64,000 nt of DNA. It comes from Candidatus Binatus sp. (GTDB taxonomy: Bacteria > Desulfobacterota > Binatia > Binatales > Binataceae). The position numbers and the translations under genes are program-made. Below the pieces are notes generated by a model. It was not told where the DNA came from and did no database searches. It was given only the letters and a program-made list of their open reading frames with translations. The DNA is taken from contig NZ_JAUSKL010000021.1 of the NCBI RefSeq assembly GCF_030646925.1, positions 1 to 64,000 on the forward strand. The letters are read 5' to 3'. Positions 51,989 through 60,771 of the stretch are shown here, one piece after another; position 1 is the first letter of the stretch; each line of letters opens with the position of its first letter.

Positions 51989-52386
51989 CCGGCGTCCCCG
52001 ATGATACCAAAGAACTGCGCACCTTTGGCCTGACGGTGGGCGCGATCTTCGGCGGATTGTTCGGCCTCGCGATTCCTTTGCTGCGCGCGCATCCCTGGCC
52101 GCTCTGGCCGTGGATCATCTGCGTGCTGTTCGTCGGCATGGCGGTAGTGGCGCCTGACGCTCTCAAGTACCTCTTCTTACTTTGGAGCGCCGTCGGCCAC
52201 CTTCTGGGAGCAATCAATACGAGGGTGATCTTGGCGATCATCTATAGCTTGATAGTCATTCCGATGGCTTTGGTCATGCGCGGGCTTGGCAAGGATCCGC
52301 TAAGTCGAAAAATCGATCGCAACGCCTCGACCTATCGCGTACCTTCCCGCAAAGCGTCGCGACAAGGCATGGAGCGGCCATTCTGA
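51985..52386 (+). CDS. SxtJ-like membrane protein
   Basis: A 133-residue protein from TTG 51985, inside the carbamoyltransferase stop. It has four closely spaced hydrophobic segments and the end 'MRGLGKDPLSRKID', typical of SxtJ, a protein of unknown role named from the saxitoxin cluster and widely linked to carbamoyltransferases. The DUF5989-carbamoyltransferase-SxtJ row is conserved in many polysaccharide loci (recollection). It likely works with the carbamoyltransferase. Confidence 0.88.
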   Translation: MTGVPDDTKELRTFGLTVGAIFGGLFGLAIPLLRAHPWPLWPWIICVLFVGMAVVAPDALKYLFLLWSAVGHLLGAINTRVILAIIYSLIVIPMALVMRGLGKDPLSRKIDRNASTYRVPSRKASRQGMERPF

Positions 52387-53447
52387 TGCCGACTCATACG
52401 CGTGAACCATTCCCTAAAAGTGCGCCGCCCCCGCCATTTCAATCGGTGCTGGCAAAGGCCGCTGATATCCTTGCGTGTCCTGCCTGTAGTGGCAACCTAT
52501 CGATCATTGGTGCGGCTCTGGATTGCCAGTCGTGCGATAGGTCTTACTCGATCGACCAGGGGATTCCGCAATTGTTTCTGCCCACGGGATGGGAGCCATC
52601 GAGGAAGGACGTCACCGAGATCGTCAGGAGCTTTTACGAGGAGACTCCGTTCCCCAACTACGATTCGGTGGACTCGCGCGCGAGTCTCATCGAGAAGGCG
52701 CGCCGCGGAATGTTTGCCAGGGCGCTCGACCAAGCGATCGGCGAAAGTGCGCGCATCCTGGACGCCGGCTGCGGCACGGGTCAGCTTAGCAATTTCCTCG
52801 GCTTGTGCGCGGGGCGTGAAGTGTTCGGCGCGGACGTCTGCGTGAATTCCTTGCGCTTGGCGCATCGATTCAAGGTCGCGCAGAGCATCGACAACGTCAG
52901 CTTCATGCAGATGAACTTGTTCCGGCCGGCCTTCAAGCCGGATTCCTTCGACCTGGTCATCAGCAATGGCGTACTTCACCACACCGCTGATCCATTCGAG
53001 GGATTCAAGTCGATCGGCAAGCTGGTCCGCGCGGGCGGCTACGTCGTGGTCGGGTTGTACAACAAGTTCGGCCGCTTGCCGCTCGACCTCAGGCGCGTGC
53101 TTTTCCGCCTCACCGGCGATCGCTTCGAGTGGCTCGATTCACGGTTGCGAGATCCCGCCCTGGATTCGGTTAGGAGGAAAACCTGGTTCATGGATCAGTA
53201 CCGGAATCCGCATGAATCGAAGCATACGATCGATGAAGTGCTTGGCTGGTTCGATAAGACGGGTTTCGAATTCATCAATGGCATTCCAGCTACCACGCCA
53301 TTCGCTGGCGTCGGTGATGAGCACGGATTGTTTGAAGCAACTCCCAAGGGTAATTCGCTCGATCACCTTCTGGTGCAACTGGCGATGATCCTGAAAGGCG
53401 GGCGGGAAGGTGGGTTCTTCGTGATGATCGGCCGCAAACGCAACTAG
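52386..53447 (+). CDS. Methyltransferase with N-terminal zinc-ribbon (Trm112-like) domain
   Basis: A 353-residue protein whose ATG shares a base with the SxtJ stop. Residues about 31-66 hold four cysteines, 'CPACSGN' and 'CQSCDRSY', then 'GIPQLFLP', a Trm112/YcaR-like ribbon. The SAM domain follows with 'ILDAGCGTGQLSNFL' and 'FDLVISNGVLHHTADP'. It is the last gene of the rightward polysaccharide unit and may methylate the glycan or its lipid carrier. A perfect ACAGCGCTGT palindrome lies 26 bases past its stop. Confidence 0.9.
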   Translation: MPTHTREPFPKSAPPPPFQSVLAKAADILACPACSGNLSIIGAALDCQSCDRSYSIDQGIPQLFLPTGWEPSRKDVTEIVRSFYEETPFPNYDSVDSRASLIEKARRGMFARALDQAIGESARILDAGCGTGQLSNFLGLCAGREVFGADVCVNSLRLAHRFKVAQSIDNVSFMQMNLFRPAFKPDSFDLVISNGVLHHTADPFEGFKSIGKLVRAGGYVVVGLYNKFGRLPLDLRRVLFRLTGDRFEWLDSRLRDPALDSVRRKTWFMDQYRNPHESKHTIDEVLGWFDKTGFEFINGIPATTPFAGVGDEHGLFEATPKGNSLDHLLVQLAMILKGGREGGFFVMIGRKRN

Positions 53448-53728
53448 CCTGCGCGTCCGACTATGAATCGGCGACAGCGCTGTGTCAAGTTGGTACCTGC
53501 CGCTATGGCCGCTGCCAGAACCGCCAGCTCGATACGAACACAATCGTGACGAAGCAAAAAACGCCCGATTTATCGATACCTCGCAGACGTGGCGATTACA
53601 TGCGCACGCGAGTAGAGTCTTGCGGGATCGAGACGGAATCGCGATGCAATAGACTCGCACTCGTGCTAAAGGAGGCTATCGCGATCCCGGGTTCGATCCG
53701 AAATTATCGAGCGAGATTTTTCAACGAG

Positions 53729-54916
53729 ATGAAGCGTCCCGAGTCCCGCCTCGCGTTGCGTGCGACCCTCGCGATCGCCGTCGCAGTCGGCTTGGCGTTT
53801 TTCACGGCCGGCGGAATCGCGCGTGCCGACGACGCTCCTGCCCCGGCCAACGATTTCGAACAGCAAGGCGTCGTGCCGATGCAGCAAGACATCGTGCCCG
53901 TCCAGCAAGACAGCGTGCCGATGCAGCAAGACGTCACGCCCTCGCCGCAGGATTACGTCCCCGAACATCAGGATTCCGCGCCCGCGCAGAACGACTACTT
54001 ATCTCCGGATAATTCACCGCCGCCGGACGAAGCCCAGGGCGGCGACGACGATCCGCTCGTTCCTTTCAACGAGAAGATGTTCACCTTCAACCTGAAGCTG
54101 GACGAATGGATCCTGCGTCCGGTCGCGTCGGGCTACGCCGCGATCGCGCCGCAGCCCGTGCGCCAGAGCGTCGGGCGTTTTTTCGATAATGTAGGCGTGA
54201 TCCCGCGCTTCGCCAACAACCTCTTCCAGTTGCGGTTTCCCCAAGCCGGAGAAGAAGTTGCCCGCTTCGGCATCAACAGTACGCTCGGACTCGCGGGATT
54301 TTTCGATCCCGCCGATTCGTGGTTCGGATTGAAGGAGCACAAAGACGATTTCGGACTGACGCTACGCTATTACGGCGCGCCGACCGGACCATACGTGATG
54401 CTGCCTTTTCTTGGGCCATCTACGGTTGGCGATACGATCGGGTTGGCCGTCGATCACGCGATGAATCCGATGAGCTATCTGTTGCCGTGGCCGTGGTATA
54501 TCGAGATTCCGGTGGGCTTCGCGAAGCGCGGGCTCGAGGCGATTAACTATCGCTCGCTCCGGATGGATCAGTTCGAGGCGGCCGACCGCTACGCGATCGA
54601 CCTGTACGGCGCGGTGCAGGACGCCTATCTGCAAAAGCGCGCGCATCAGTTGAAGGAACTCAAGGGCGCCACGCCAGGTTCGTCGGGACACGGCTCGATG
54701 TACGCGCTGATTGCGGCGCCCTCAACGCTCGAATATCCCTACGGAAACTGGCAGACTCCGCGCGGCCAATGGAGCGAGGTCAGCACCTTCCCCGACGACG
54801 CAGGATGCCAAGCTGCCTTGGAGAAGCGCGGCGCGATGGGCGAAGAGCATCCGCTCGAATGCCTCGCGACCGACAGCCGGGAGTATTCGCAGATTCTCAC
54901 CAACTCCGGCCGTTGA
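53729..54916 (+). CDS. mlaA: MlaA/VacJ-family outer-membrane lipid transport protein
   Basis: About 395 residues from ATG 53729; the frame is open from 53546, but this start puts a signal peptide ('LRATLAIAVAVGLAFFTAGG', ending 'ARA') at the N-terminus. A repetitive linker follows, then the MlaA domain with 'DPLVPFNEKMFTFNLKLDEW' and 'RFGINSTLGLAGFFDPAD'. MlaA removes phospholipid from the outer leaflet of the outer membrane. Unlike classical MlaA it has no lipobox Cys, and it carries an extra C-terminal segment of about 80 residues with two Cys. Confidence 0.92.
   Translation: MKRPESRLALRATLAIAVAVGLAFFTAGGIARADDAPAPANDFEQQGVVPMQQDIVPVQQDSVPMQQDVTPSPQDYVPEHQDSAPAQNDYLSPDNSPPPDEAQGGDDDPLVPFNEKMFTFNLKLDEWILRPVASGYAAIAPQPVRQSVGRFFDNVGVIPRFANNLFQLRFPQAGEEVARFGINSTLGLAGFFDPADSWFGLKEHKDDFGLTLRYYGAPTGPYVMLPFLGPSTVGDTIGLAVDHAMNPMSYLLPWPWYIEIPVGFAKRGLEAINYRSLRMDQFEAADRYAIDLYGAVQDAYLQKRAHQLKELKGATPGSSGHGSMYALIAAPSTLEYPYGNWQTPRGQWSEVSTFPDDAGCQAALEKRGAMGEEHPLECLATDSREYSQILTNSGR
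53873..53998 (+). repeat. Six-copy 21-base tandem repeat encoding a heptapeptide linker
   Basis: Six in-frame 21-base units encode V-P-x-Q-Q-D-x and variants: VPMQQDI, VPVQQDS, VPMQQDV, TPSPQDY, VPEHQDS, APAQNDY. The first three are nearly identical in DNA; later ones have diverged. The units lie in the MlaA-like gene between signal peptide and domain, probably a flexible periplasmic tether whose length could vary by slippage. Confidence 0.85.
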
Positions 54917-54925
54917 GCGCGCGAT

Positions 54926-55693
54926 TCATTTGGATTCGACATTTCGCACCGGCGATGCGGGCAAAGAAACCGCCGCGCCCGACTCGCCCACTCCCGACGC
55001 CGCCCTCGCCAGCGCCTGCTCTTCGTCACCCAGGCAGAAACATCCGGCCCGGAACTGGCTCTTGCAGGACCATCCGGTAAGTTCACCGCTCTTGCCGCCG
55101 CCGCATCTAGGCTCCGTTGTCGTGTAGTAGAGCCGGCACGCTTTCTTCTCGCCGGTGCACTTATGCTTGGCGCAATTCGTCGTCTCGCTGTCGATGTATT
55201 CCTTTATTTTTGCGTCGTGCGCAGTCTTGGCGATCGCCTCGCTGGTGTCGCTGGTTCCGATTGCGTCTTTAGGATCGTCGAATTTGTTCGGGCAAGCCGC
55301 CTCGCCGGGAGTTGGAGGAGTGGCAGGCGCCGGCGCGATTTGACCTTTTTCCTTTTGCTCGAGGCAGAAGCATCCGACCCGCACGTCTCCGCTGCAGGTC
55401 CATCCAGTTTTATCGTCGCCCGAGCACGATTGAGTCGCGGTCCTGAGCGCGCGGCAGACGCCTTTGTCCTCGCCGCATTTATTCTCCCTGCACTTCGATT
55501 CCTTGGAGAGTTCCTTTGCCTTCTTCTCGAAATCGGGAATTGCGTCGGCCTTCTTGGCGCCCTTGCCGGTGATCGGCTTGGGCTCGTTCCACTTGTTGGG
55601 ACAATCGGCTGCCCTCGCGGCGATCGCGCCGACGCCCACCATCAACACCAACACCTGCACCGCGATCAGGTTTGATAGTGCGAGTCGCCTCAT
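54926..55693 (-). CDS. Secreted protein with two eight-cysteine repeats
   Basis: A 255-residue protein with a signal peptide ending 'AIAARA' (about residue 28). Two homologous modules follow, about 31-111 and 134-225. Each runs C-P-N-K-(W/F)...K-C...K-C...(V/A)-C-R...C-G/S...G-W-(T/S)-C...G-C-F-C-L and has eight cysteines, with an alanine/proline linker between. Four disulphides per module are likely. I do not recognise the family. It converges on the MlaA-like gene, 9 bases away. Confidence 0.82.
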   Translation of the reverse strand: MRRLALSNLIAVQVLVLMVGVGAIAARAADCPNKWNEPKPITGKGAKKADAIPDFEKKAKELSKESKCRENKCGEDKGVCRALRTATQSCSGDDKTGWTCSGDVRVGCFCLEQKEKGQIAPAPATPPTPGEAACPNKFDDPKDAIGTSDTSEAIAKTAHDAKIKEYIDSETTNCAKHKCTGEKKACRLYYTTTEPRCGGGKSGELTGWSCKSQFRAGCFCLGDEEQALARAASGVGESGAAVSLPASPVRNVESK

Positions 55694-55928
55694 CCCAGTT
55701 CTCCTCCGAGGTTACCGCGCAGCGCGGAGAATCGAGCCGCTCGAGTCGCAGTATCTAGCAAACGAGTCAAAGCGCCGATAGAACCACTCGAATCAGGCTG
55801 CAAGTTATTGCTCGATCGAGCGCTATACAAATTCCAGCGAAGAGTCGTAAAGTCCGTTTGATCCGCCGCGCATCGCTGACGCGAGAACTCGCTTCACGCC
55901 GGATCGCGGCCGTCATGGAGGGATAGCG

Positions 55929-57089
55929 ATGGACTTCGGAATCTTCTACGAGATCCAGGTCGATAGTCCGCTCAAGCATCGCGAGCGCGAGTACCAGGCC
56001 TTTCACGACGTGATGAACCAGGTCGTGCGCGCCGAGGAAGTCGGCTTCACGCATTTCTGGACCGTCGAGCATCACTTCCAGGTCGGCTTCGCGCATTCGT
56101 CGGCGCCCGAGGTGCTCTACGGCGCGATCTCGCAGCGCACCAGCAAGATCCGTATCGGGCACGCGGTCGTGCTGCTGCCGTTTCCCTACAATCATCCGAT
56201 TCGGATCGCGGAGCGCGTCGCGACGCTCGATATCCTGAGCAACGGTCGCGTCGAAGTCGGCACCGGCCGCTCGATAACGCAGGTGGAACTCGGCGGCTTC
56301 GGCATCCCCTACAAGGAAACGCGCGCACGATGGGAAGAGGCGCTCGACATCATCACCACCATCTGGAAGAGCAAGGACGGCACCTTCTCCTACAAGGGTA
56401 AGTTCTTCGATATCCCCGAGCGCACCGTCGTGCCGATGCCGATCCAGAAGCCGCATCCACCGCTCTGGGTCGCCTGCACCAGCGACGACACGCACGAACT
56501 AGCCGGCAAGCTCGGGCTCGGACTACTGTCCTTCACGCTGCTGGTTTCGCCGGAGCGGCTGGGGCAGCGCGTGCGCTCTTATCGCAACGCGATCGAAACG
56601 GCCAAACCCTACGGCGCGTTCGTGAACAATCGCGCAGGCGCATTCTCGATGACCCACCTCGCGGATACCGATAAACAGGCGCGCGAAGAAGCCGAGCGCG
56701 CGTTCATGTCGTACGTCGGCACCACGCTGCGGGTGAATTCGACGGTGCTCGAGGCGAAAAAGACTGGCGTCGATCCACAGGATCTGGCTCGCGGCCAGGT
56801 ACCCGACCTACCGACTCAATACGAAGGCCTCGATCCGTCCAAGGTGACGATCGACTCGCTGATCGACAACGGGATGTGCATTTGCGGCAGCCCGGACACG
56901 GTCATCCGGCAGCTCGAGCGGATTCAGAAGGAGGCGCAACTCGATCAGTTCCTCGCGATGATGCAGTTCTGGTCGATTCCGCACGCGAAGACGATGCACG
57001 CGATCGATCTGTTCGGCAAATACGTGATTCCGCATTTCCGCAACGACAAGGCATCGCGGCCCGCCACTACCGACGCCGCTGCCGATTAG
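55929..57089 (+). CDS. LLM-class flavin-dependent oxidoreductase
   Basis: A 386-residue luciferase-like TIM-barrel protein. 'MDFGIFYEIQVDSP' starts it; 'GFTHFWTVEHHFQ', 'KIRIGHAVVLLPFPYNHPIR' and 'RVEVGTGRSITQVEL' are typical. It uses FMN (with O2) or F420; the motif set does not settle which. The gene begins with 'GGAGGGATAGCG' upstream. It stands alone, next to a convergent epimerase-like gene. Substrate unknown. Confidence 0.9.
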   Translation: MDFGIFYEIQVDSPLKHREREYQAFHDVMNQVVRAEEVGFTHFWTVEHHFQVGFAHSSAPEVLYGAISQRTSKIRIGHAVVLLPFPYNHPIRIAERVATLDILSNGRVEVGTGRSITQVELGGFGIPYKETRARWEEALDIITTIWKSKDGTFSYKGKFFDIPERTVVPMPIQKPHPPLWVACTSDDTHELAGKLGLGLLSFTLLVSPERLGQRVRSYRNAIETAKPYGAFVNNRAGAFSMTHLADTDKQAREEAERAFMSYVGTTLRVNSTVLEAKKTGVDPQDLARGQVPDLPTQYEGLDPSKVTIDSLIDNGMCICGSPDTVIRQLERIQKEAQLDQFLAMMQFWSIPHAKTMHAIDLFGKYVIPHFRNDKASRPATTDAAAD

Positions 57090-57127
57090 CGCGGAGCAAA
57101 AATTCGCCGGGGTCGCGGCCGTCTGTG

Positions 57128-58225
57128 TCACGACCACTTGCTCGATCGAGGTCGTCCGCCGGGGCCGCTGTAGGTCGCGGTGTATCCCGGCTCCCGGTCG
57201 AATTTCACTTCGGGCATTTTCGCGCAGAGCGCCTTCCATGCGGCGATCAGTTCATCTTCAGCGCGGTAGTCGAAGGGATCCTGCAGGATCTTCTCGTCGA
57301 TCCCGCCTGGTGCAAGCGGATGCTCCTTCAGCCAGCGCGCCGTCATCGCGAGCGCGCTTGCGGGCGCTACCAAATCGGTGTAGCCCAACTGCGATTTGAT
57401 CTTGCTCAGATCGAGCACGCGATGCGTGGTCCGCGGCTGCGCGAGCATCGGACGCGCCGGGACGGCGAACTGCCACGGCATCGAGACGATCTCCATCTCA
57501 GCGCCGAGCGCCTCCGCGATTATTTCGACCCGCTGGCGGATCGTCAGTTGATGCGCATCGCCGCAGTTGTAGATTTGCCCCGACGACAGTTCCGGCTTAT
57601 CGACCGCCAGCATCACCGCGTGCGCGACGTTCTCCACGTAGCCGGCGTGACTCAGCGAGAGGCCGTCCTCGGGCACGATGATGCGCCGGCGGCCGTCGAT
57701 AATTCGCCGCACGACGCACCATTCGCGCGGTCCGATCTGATAGCGGCCATACAGGTACGGATACCGGAAGTGCGTCGCGTCGGGATGAATCTCGAAAACC
57801 GCGCGCTCGGTTTGCGCGACGCGCCAGCCCTTCGCGTCTTCCTCTTCGACCGGCACCAGCTCGGCGTCTTCGGCGGTGGGCATCGGCATCCCGCGAACTT
57901 CCAGCACCGTCGGATTCATGTATCCACGATATGCGGGCGCGCCGCCGATCGAGATGAAGCGGCCGGTCCGGCCGCGCATCACCAGCGCAATCCGGCGCAG
58001 CCGTCCGTACGCGGCGAGCGTCAGATCGAAGCTGCGTCCATCGAGCGCTTGCTTTAGCGCATCCTCGGAGAATGGGTCGGCGTGGATATGCTCGACCGCG
58101 GGCGGAATTTCATCGACCTCGTGCCGCCCGGTATGCAGCATCGCGACCGCGTAGCCGCGCCCGATCAATCCGTTCACGATCAGATGACCAGTCGGTCCGG
58201 TCCCGCCGATAACCAGCGCTTTCAC
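57128..58225 (-). CDS. NAD-dependent epimerase/dehydratase-like protein (extended SDR)
   Basis: A 365-residue protein from GTG 58225, preceded by 'AGGAGAT'; the open frame continues upstream without such a site. 'ALVIGGTGPTGHLIVNGL' is a GGxGxxG Rossmann loop near the N-terminus. The usual YxxxK is not plain; 'RYPYLYGRYQIGPREW' takes its region. 'HAGYVENVAHAVMLAVD' and 'IYNCGDAHQLTIRQ' follow atypical extended SDRs. Function may be nucleotide-sugar or terpenoid modification; not assignable. Confidence 0.85.
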   Translation of the reverse strand: MKALVIGGTGPTGHLIVNGLIGRGYAVAMLHTGRHEVDEIPPAVEHIHADPFSEDALKQALDGRSFDLTLAAYGRLRRIALVMRGRTGRFISIGGAPAYRGYMNPTVLEVRGMPMPTAEDAELVPVEEEDAKGWRVAQTERAVFEIHPDATHFRYPYLYGRYQIGPREWCVVRRIIDGRRRIIVPEDGLSLSHAGYVENVAHAVMLAVDKPELSSGQIYNCGDAHQLTIRQRVEIIAEALGAEMEIVSMPWQFAVPARPMLAQPRTTHRVLDLSKIKSQLGYTDLVAPASALAMTARWLKEHPLAPGGIDEKILQDPFDYRAEDELIAAWKALCAKMPEVKFDREPGYTATYSGPGGRPRSSKWS

Positions 58226-58353
58226 AATATCTCCTGTATGAACGACCGGCACGATCCTCACACGCTCGCCTTGACGAGGGCAAGACGGCAGGACTTTACT
58301 CGGGGCTAGATTAACGCGCGCCTGGCACGATTCCAACGCGGGAGTAAATTGAA

Positions 58354-58854
58354 ATGATCGCGACACGCTTATCGCTCAAACTTGCACTCCTCACCTGCGC
58401 GATCGCCCTGATGCTCGCTGCGCAGGTTCGCGCTGACGATCGAGCCGACATCCGCGCCGTCGAGGATCATGTGATCGACGCGATCAACGCCAAAGACATC
58501 GACGCGATGATGCGCAATTACGTCACCGACGGCCTGCTGGTGTTTGACGACGCGATGCCCTTTCAACTCGAAGGCGCCGACGCATGGCGGAAAACCTGGA
58601 CTGGAGTATTTGCCAGGGCGCGGTCCTTCGACGTGAAGGTGTCGAACTTCGTGGTCGAGACCGCCGGCGATCTGGGTATCGCGCACGGCGTCGTTCATAT
58701 CGAGTTCGTCGGCGACAAGGGCAAACTCAGTGAGACCGCCCGTCTGACCGAGGCCTATCGCAAGGTCGGCGGCAACTGGCTCATCTTCCACGAGCATCTG
58801 TCGGTCCCGATCGATCCGGCAACCGGCAAAGGAGTGCTCGACGCCAAGCCATAA
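58354..58854 (+). CDS. Exported NTF2-like (SnoaL/DUF4440) protein
   Basis: A 166-residue protein with a signal peptide ending near 'AAQVRADD' (about 27). 'DIRAVEDHVIDAINAKDID' and 'YVTDGLLVFDDAMPFQLEG' followed by 'WLIFHEHLSVP' give the cone-shaped NTF2 fold typical of SnoaL-like and DUF4440 proteins. Probably periplasmic, role unknown. It is 128 bases from the divergent epimerase-like gene. Confidence 0.88.
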   Translation: MIATRLSLKLALLTCAIALMLAAQVRADDRADIRAVEDHVIDAINAKDIDAMMRNYVTDGLLVFDDAMPFQLEGADAWRKTWTGVFARARSFDVKVSNFVVETAGDLGIAHGVVHIEFVGDKGKLSETARLTEAYRKVGGNWLIFHEHLSVPIDPATGKGVLDAKP

Positions 58855-58868
58855 GAAGGAATTCTTAT
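58851..58868 (+). terminator. A/T-rich stem-loop at the end of the NTF2-like gene
   Basis: ATAAGAA-GGAA-TTCTTAT at 58851-58868 is a seven-pair stem that includes the TAA stop codon of the NTF2-like gene. It is short and lacks a T-run, so it may be chance or a weak end signal. Confidence 0.3.
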
Positions 58869-58945
58869 CGCCAGGACACCAAGGCACTTAAAGTAGAGAA
58901 GATACTTTCAAAGGAACTTGGCGCCCGGGCGCCTTAGTGGTGAAA
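58866..58945. repeat. Possible dispersed intergenic repeat with perfect GC palindrome
   Basis: The gap before the CocE gene contains CACCAAGGC near the left and GCCTTAGTGGTG near the right, roughly inverted, with ACTTAAAGT and ACTTTCAAA inside. At 58920-58933 lies GGCGCCCGGGCGCC, perfectly palindromic. This layout resembles short repeats of the 'CGCCAAGGCGCC' type scattered between genes in many bacteria. Only one copy is in this window, so the repeat status is inferred. Confidence 0.35.
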
Positions 58946-58977
58946 ACTTGATTAGTTAGCTCGAGGAGGAGTGCATC

Positions 58978-60771
58978 GTGATTGTTCAGGCGCGCAAAGC
59001 ATACAAAGTAGTGACCGAAAAAAATGTTCCGATGAATGCCCGGGACGGAGTCACGCTCTTCGCGGACGTGATACGGCCCGACGCGCCCGGACGTTTTCCG
59101 GTCCTGCTCAGCCGAACTCCCTACAACAAGAAGGGTACCGACGACCCTAATGGCCCGAGCTATCTGTTTGCCCGCTACGGCTACGTAACCGTGATGCAGG
59201 ACTGTCGCGGCCGCTTCGAGTCCAAAGGCGAGTACGACACCATCTTCCAGGAAGTCGCCGACGGCTATGATGCGGTCGAATGGGCTGCACGGCTGCCATG
59301 GTCCAATGGCCGGGTAGGAACGACCGGCCAGTCGTATCTCGGACTGACCCAGTACATGATAGCCTGCAACGATCCTATGCCGCCGTCACTGCAGGTGATG
59401 GCTCCCGTCTCGGCCTCGTCGGACTATCACGCTAGCTGGATCTATCATACCGGCGGAGTTGCTATGTGGGGATGGATGATCCCTTATGCCTTGTTCAAGG
59501 GACTTAATACCTTGAAGCGAGCAAAGCGGAACGACCTGTTCGAGCGTGCAAAGGAATATGTCGAAGGAGGGGAGTTTCCTGTCATAAGGCAAACTCGTTT
59601 CGGCTTTAACGCCTTCACTCCCCTAACCGATAAGTGGTATCGCCACCTCCCTATCAAGGACTGGGCCGAGCTACTGAAAGAAGCTGCGCCCTACCTGGCC
59701 GATCACATCGCGCATGCCGACGATGGCGAATACTGGTATCGCGCCAACGTGAACCGCCACGCCGCGAGCGTCAGCGTACCGATGCTGCACGTTACCTCAT
59801 GGTATGACATCTTCGGCGAAGGCGGCATGAGCGCCTATCGCAGCATCAAGGACGACAGCCGATCCGAGAAGGCGCGCAGCGGACAACGACTTATAATTGG
59901 CCCCTGGGGCCACTTACTCCCTTACAACGTGCCAAGCTCGCGCGGCACCGGCGATATCGATTTCGGTCCGTCCGCCCTGATCGACCTTAATGAAACTCTG
60001 CTCCGATGGTTCGATTACTGGCTAAAGGATATCGACAACGGAATCATCGACGAGCCGCCAGTGACGATCTTCACGCTGGGCGAGAACCGCTGGCAAAGCT
60101 TATCCGATTGGCCGCCGCCTAACATGCGCGAGGTTCGTTATTTCCTGCACAGCCAGAAGGGCGCCAACACTCTAAGTGGTGACGGTGCGCTTTCCACCGT
60201 GCCGCCGAACACCGAACCAACTGACACCTACACCTACGACCCGAATGATCCGGTTCCATCACTAGGCGGCAACAACCTTACAATTGATATCGGGGTGCAG
60301 GATCAACGGCCGGCCGAAGAACGTCCCGATGTCCTGGTCTATACCTCCGAGCCGATCGAGCAACCGCTCGAGGTTACCGGGCCGGTGAAGGTCGCTCTAT
60401 GGGCATCGTCGTCCGCTATCGATACCGACTTCACCGCCAAGCTCGTGGACGTGCATCCGAGCGGCTACGCGCAGAATCTTCTCGATGGCATCATTCGCGC
60501 GCGTTATCGGGAATCCGCGAGCGCGCCAAAGATGATGAAAGCTGACAAGCCGTACCTCTTCACGATCGATTTGTGGGCCACCAGCAACGTCTTCCTGCCG
60601 GGTCATCGCATTCGGGTCGAAATCAGCTCCAGCAACTTCCCGCGGTTCGACCGGAACCTCAACACCGGCGAGGCATTCGGCGAAGGCACGAAAGGAATCC
60701 CGGCGCGCCAGACCGTGTTTCATCGAGCCGATATGACGTCCTTCCTCCTGCTGCCCGTCATCCCGAGATAG
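58978..60771 (+). CDS. CocE/NonD family hydrolase (X-Pro dipeptidyl-peptidase fold)
   Basis: A 597-residue protein from GTG 58978, with a strong 'GAGGAGGAG' upstream. 'PMNARDGVTLFADVIRP' and 'PVLLSRTPYNKKG' start the alpha/beta hydrolase core; the nucleophile is in 'GTTGQSYLGLTQ'. 'VTSWYDIFGEG' supplies the Asp and 'GPWGHLLP' the His. A C-terminal jelly-roll domain (about 390-597) contains 'PLEVTGPVKVALWASS'. Family members are acyl esterases, such as cocaine esterase, or glutaryl-cephalosporin acylases. Natural substrate unknown. Confidence 0.93.
   Translation: MIVQARKAYKVVTEKNVPMNARDGVTLFADVIRPDAPGRFPVLLSRTPYNKKGTDDPNGPSYLFARYGYVTVMQDCRGRFESKGEYDTIFQEVADGYDAVEWAARLPWSNGRVGTTGQSYLGLTQYMIACNDPMPPSLQVMAPVSASSDYHASWIYHTGGVAMWGWMIPYALFKGLNTLKRAKRNDLFERAKEYVEGGEFPVIRQTRFGFNAFTPLTDKWYRHLPIKDWAELLKEAAPYLADHIAHADDGEYWYRANVNRHAASVSVPMLHVTSWYDIFGEGGMSAYRSIKDDSRSEKARSGQRLIIGPWGHLLPYNVPSSRGTGDIDFGPSALIDLNETLLRWFDYWLKDIDNGIIDEPPVTIFTLGENRWQSLSDWPPPNMREVRYFLHSQKGANTLSGDGALSTVPPNTEPTDTYTYDPNDPVPSLGGNNLTIDIGVQDQRPAEERPDVLVYTSEPIEQPLEVTGPVKVALWASSSAIDTDFTAKLVDVHPSGYAQNLLDGIIRARYRESASAPKMMKADKPYLFTIDLWATSNVFLPGHRIRVEISSSNFPRFDRNLNTGEAFGEGTKGIPARQTVFHRADMTSFLLLPVIPR

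Noticed and set aside
53546-53728. 61-codon upstream extension of the MlaA-like gene
   Set aside because: No ribosome site and no family similarity; it would bury the signal peptide inside the protein.
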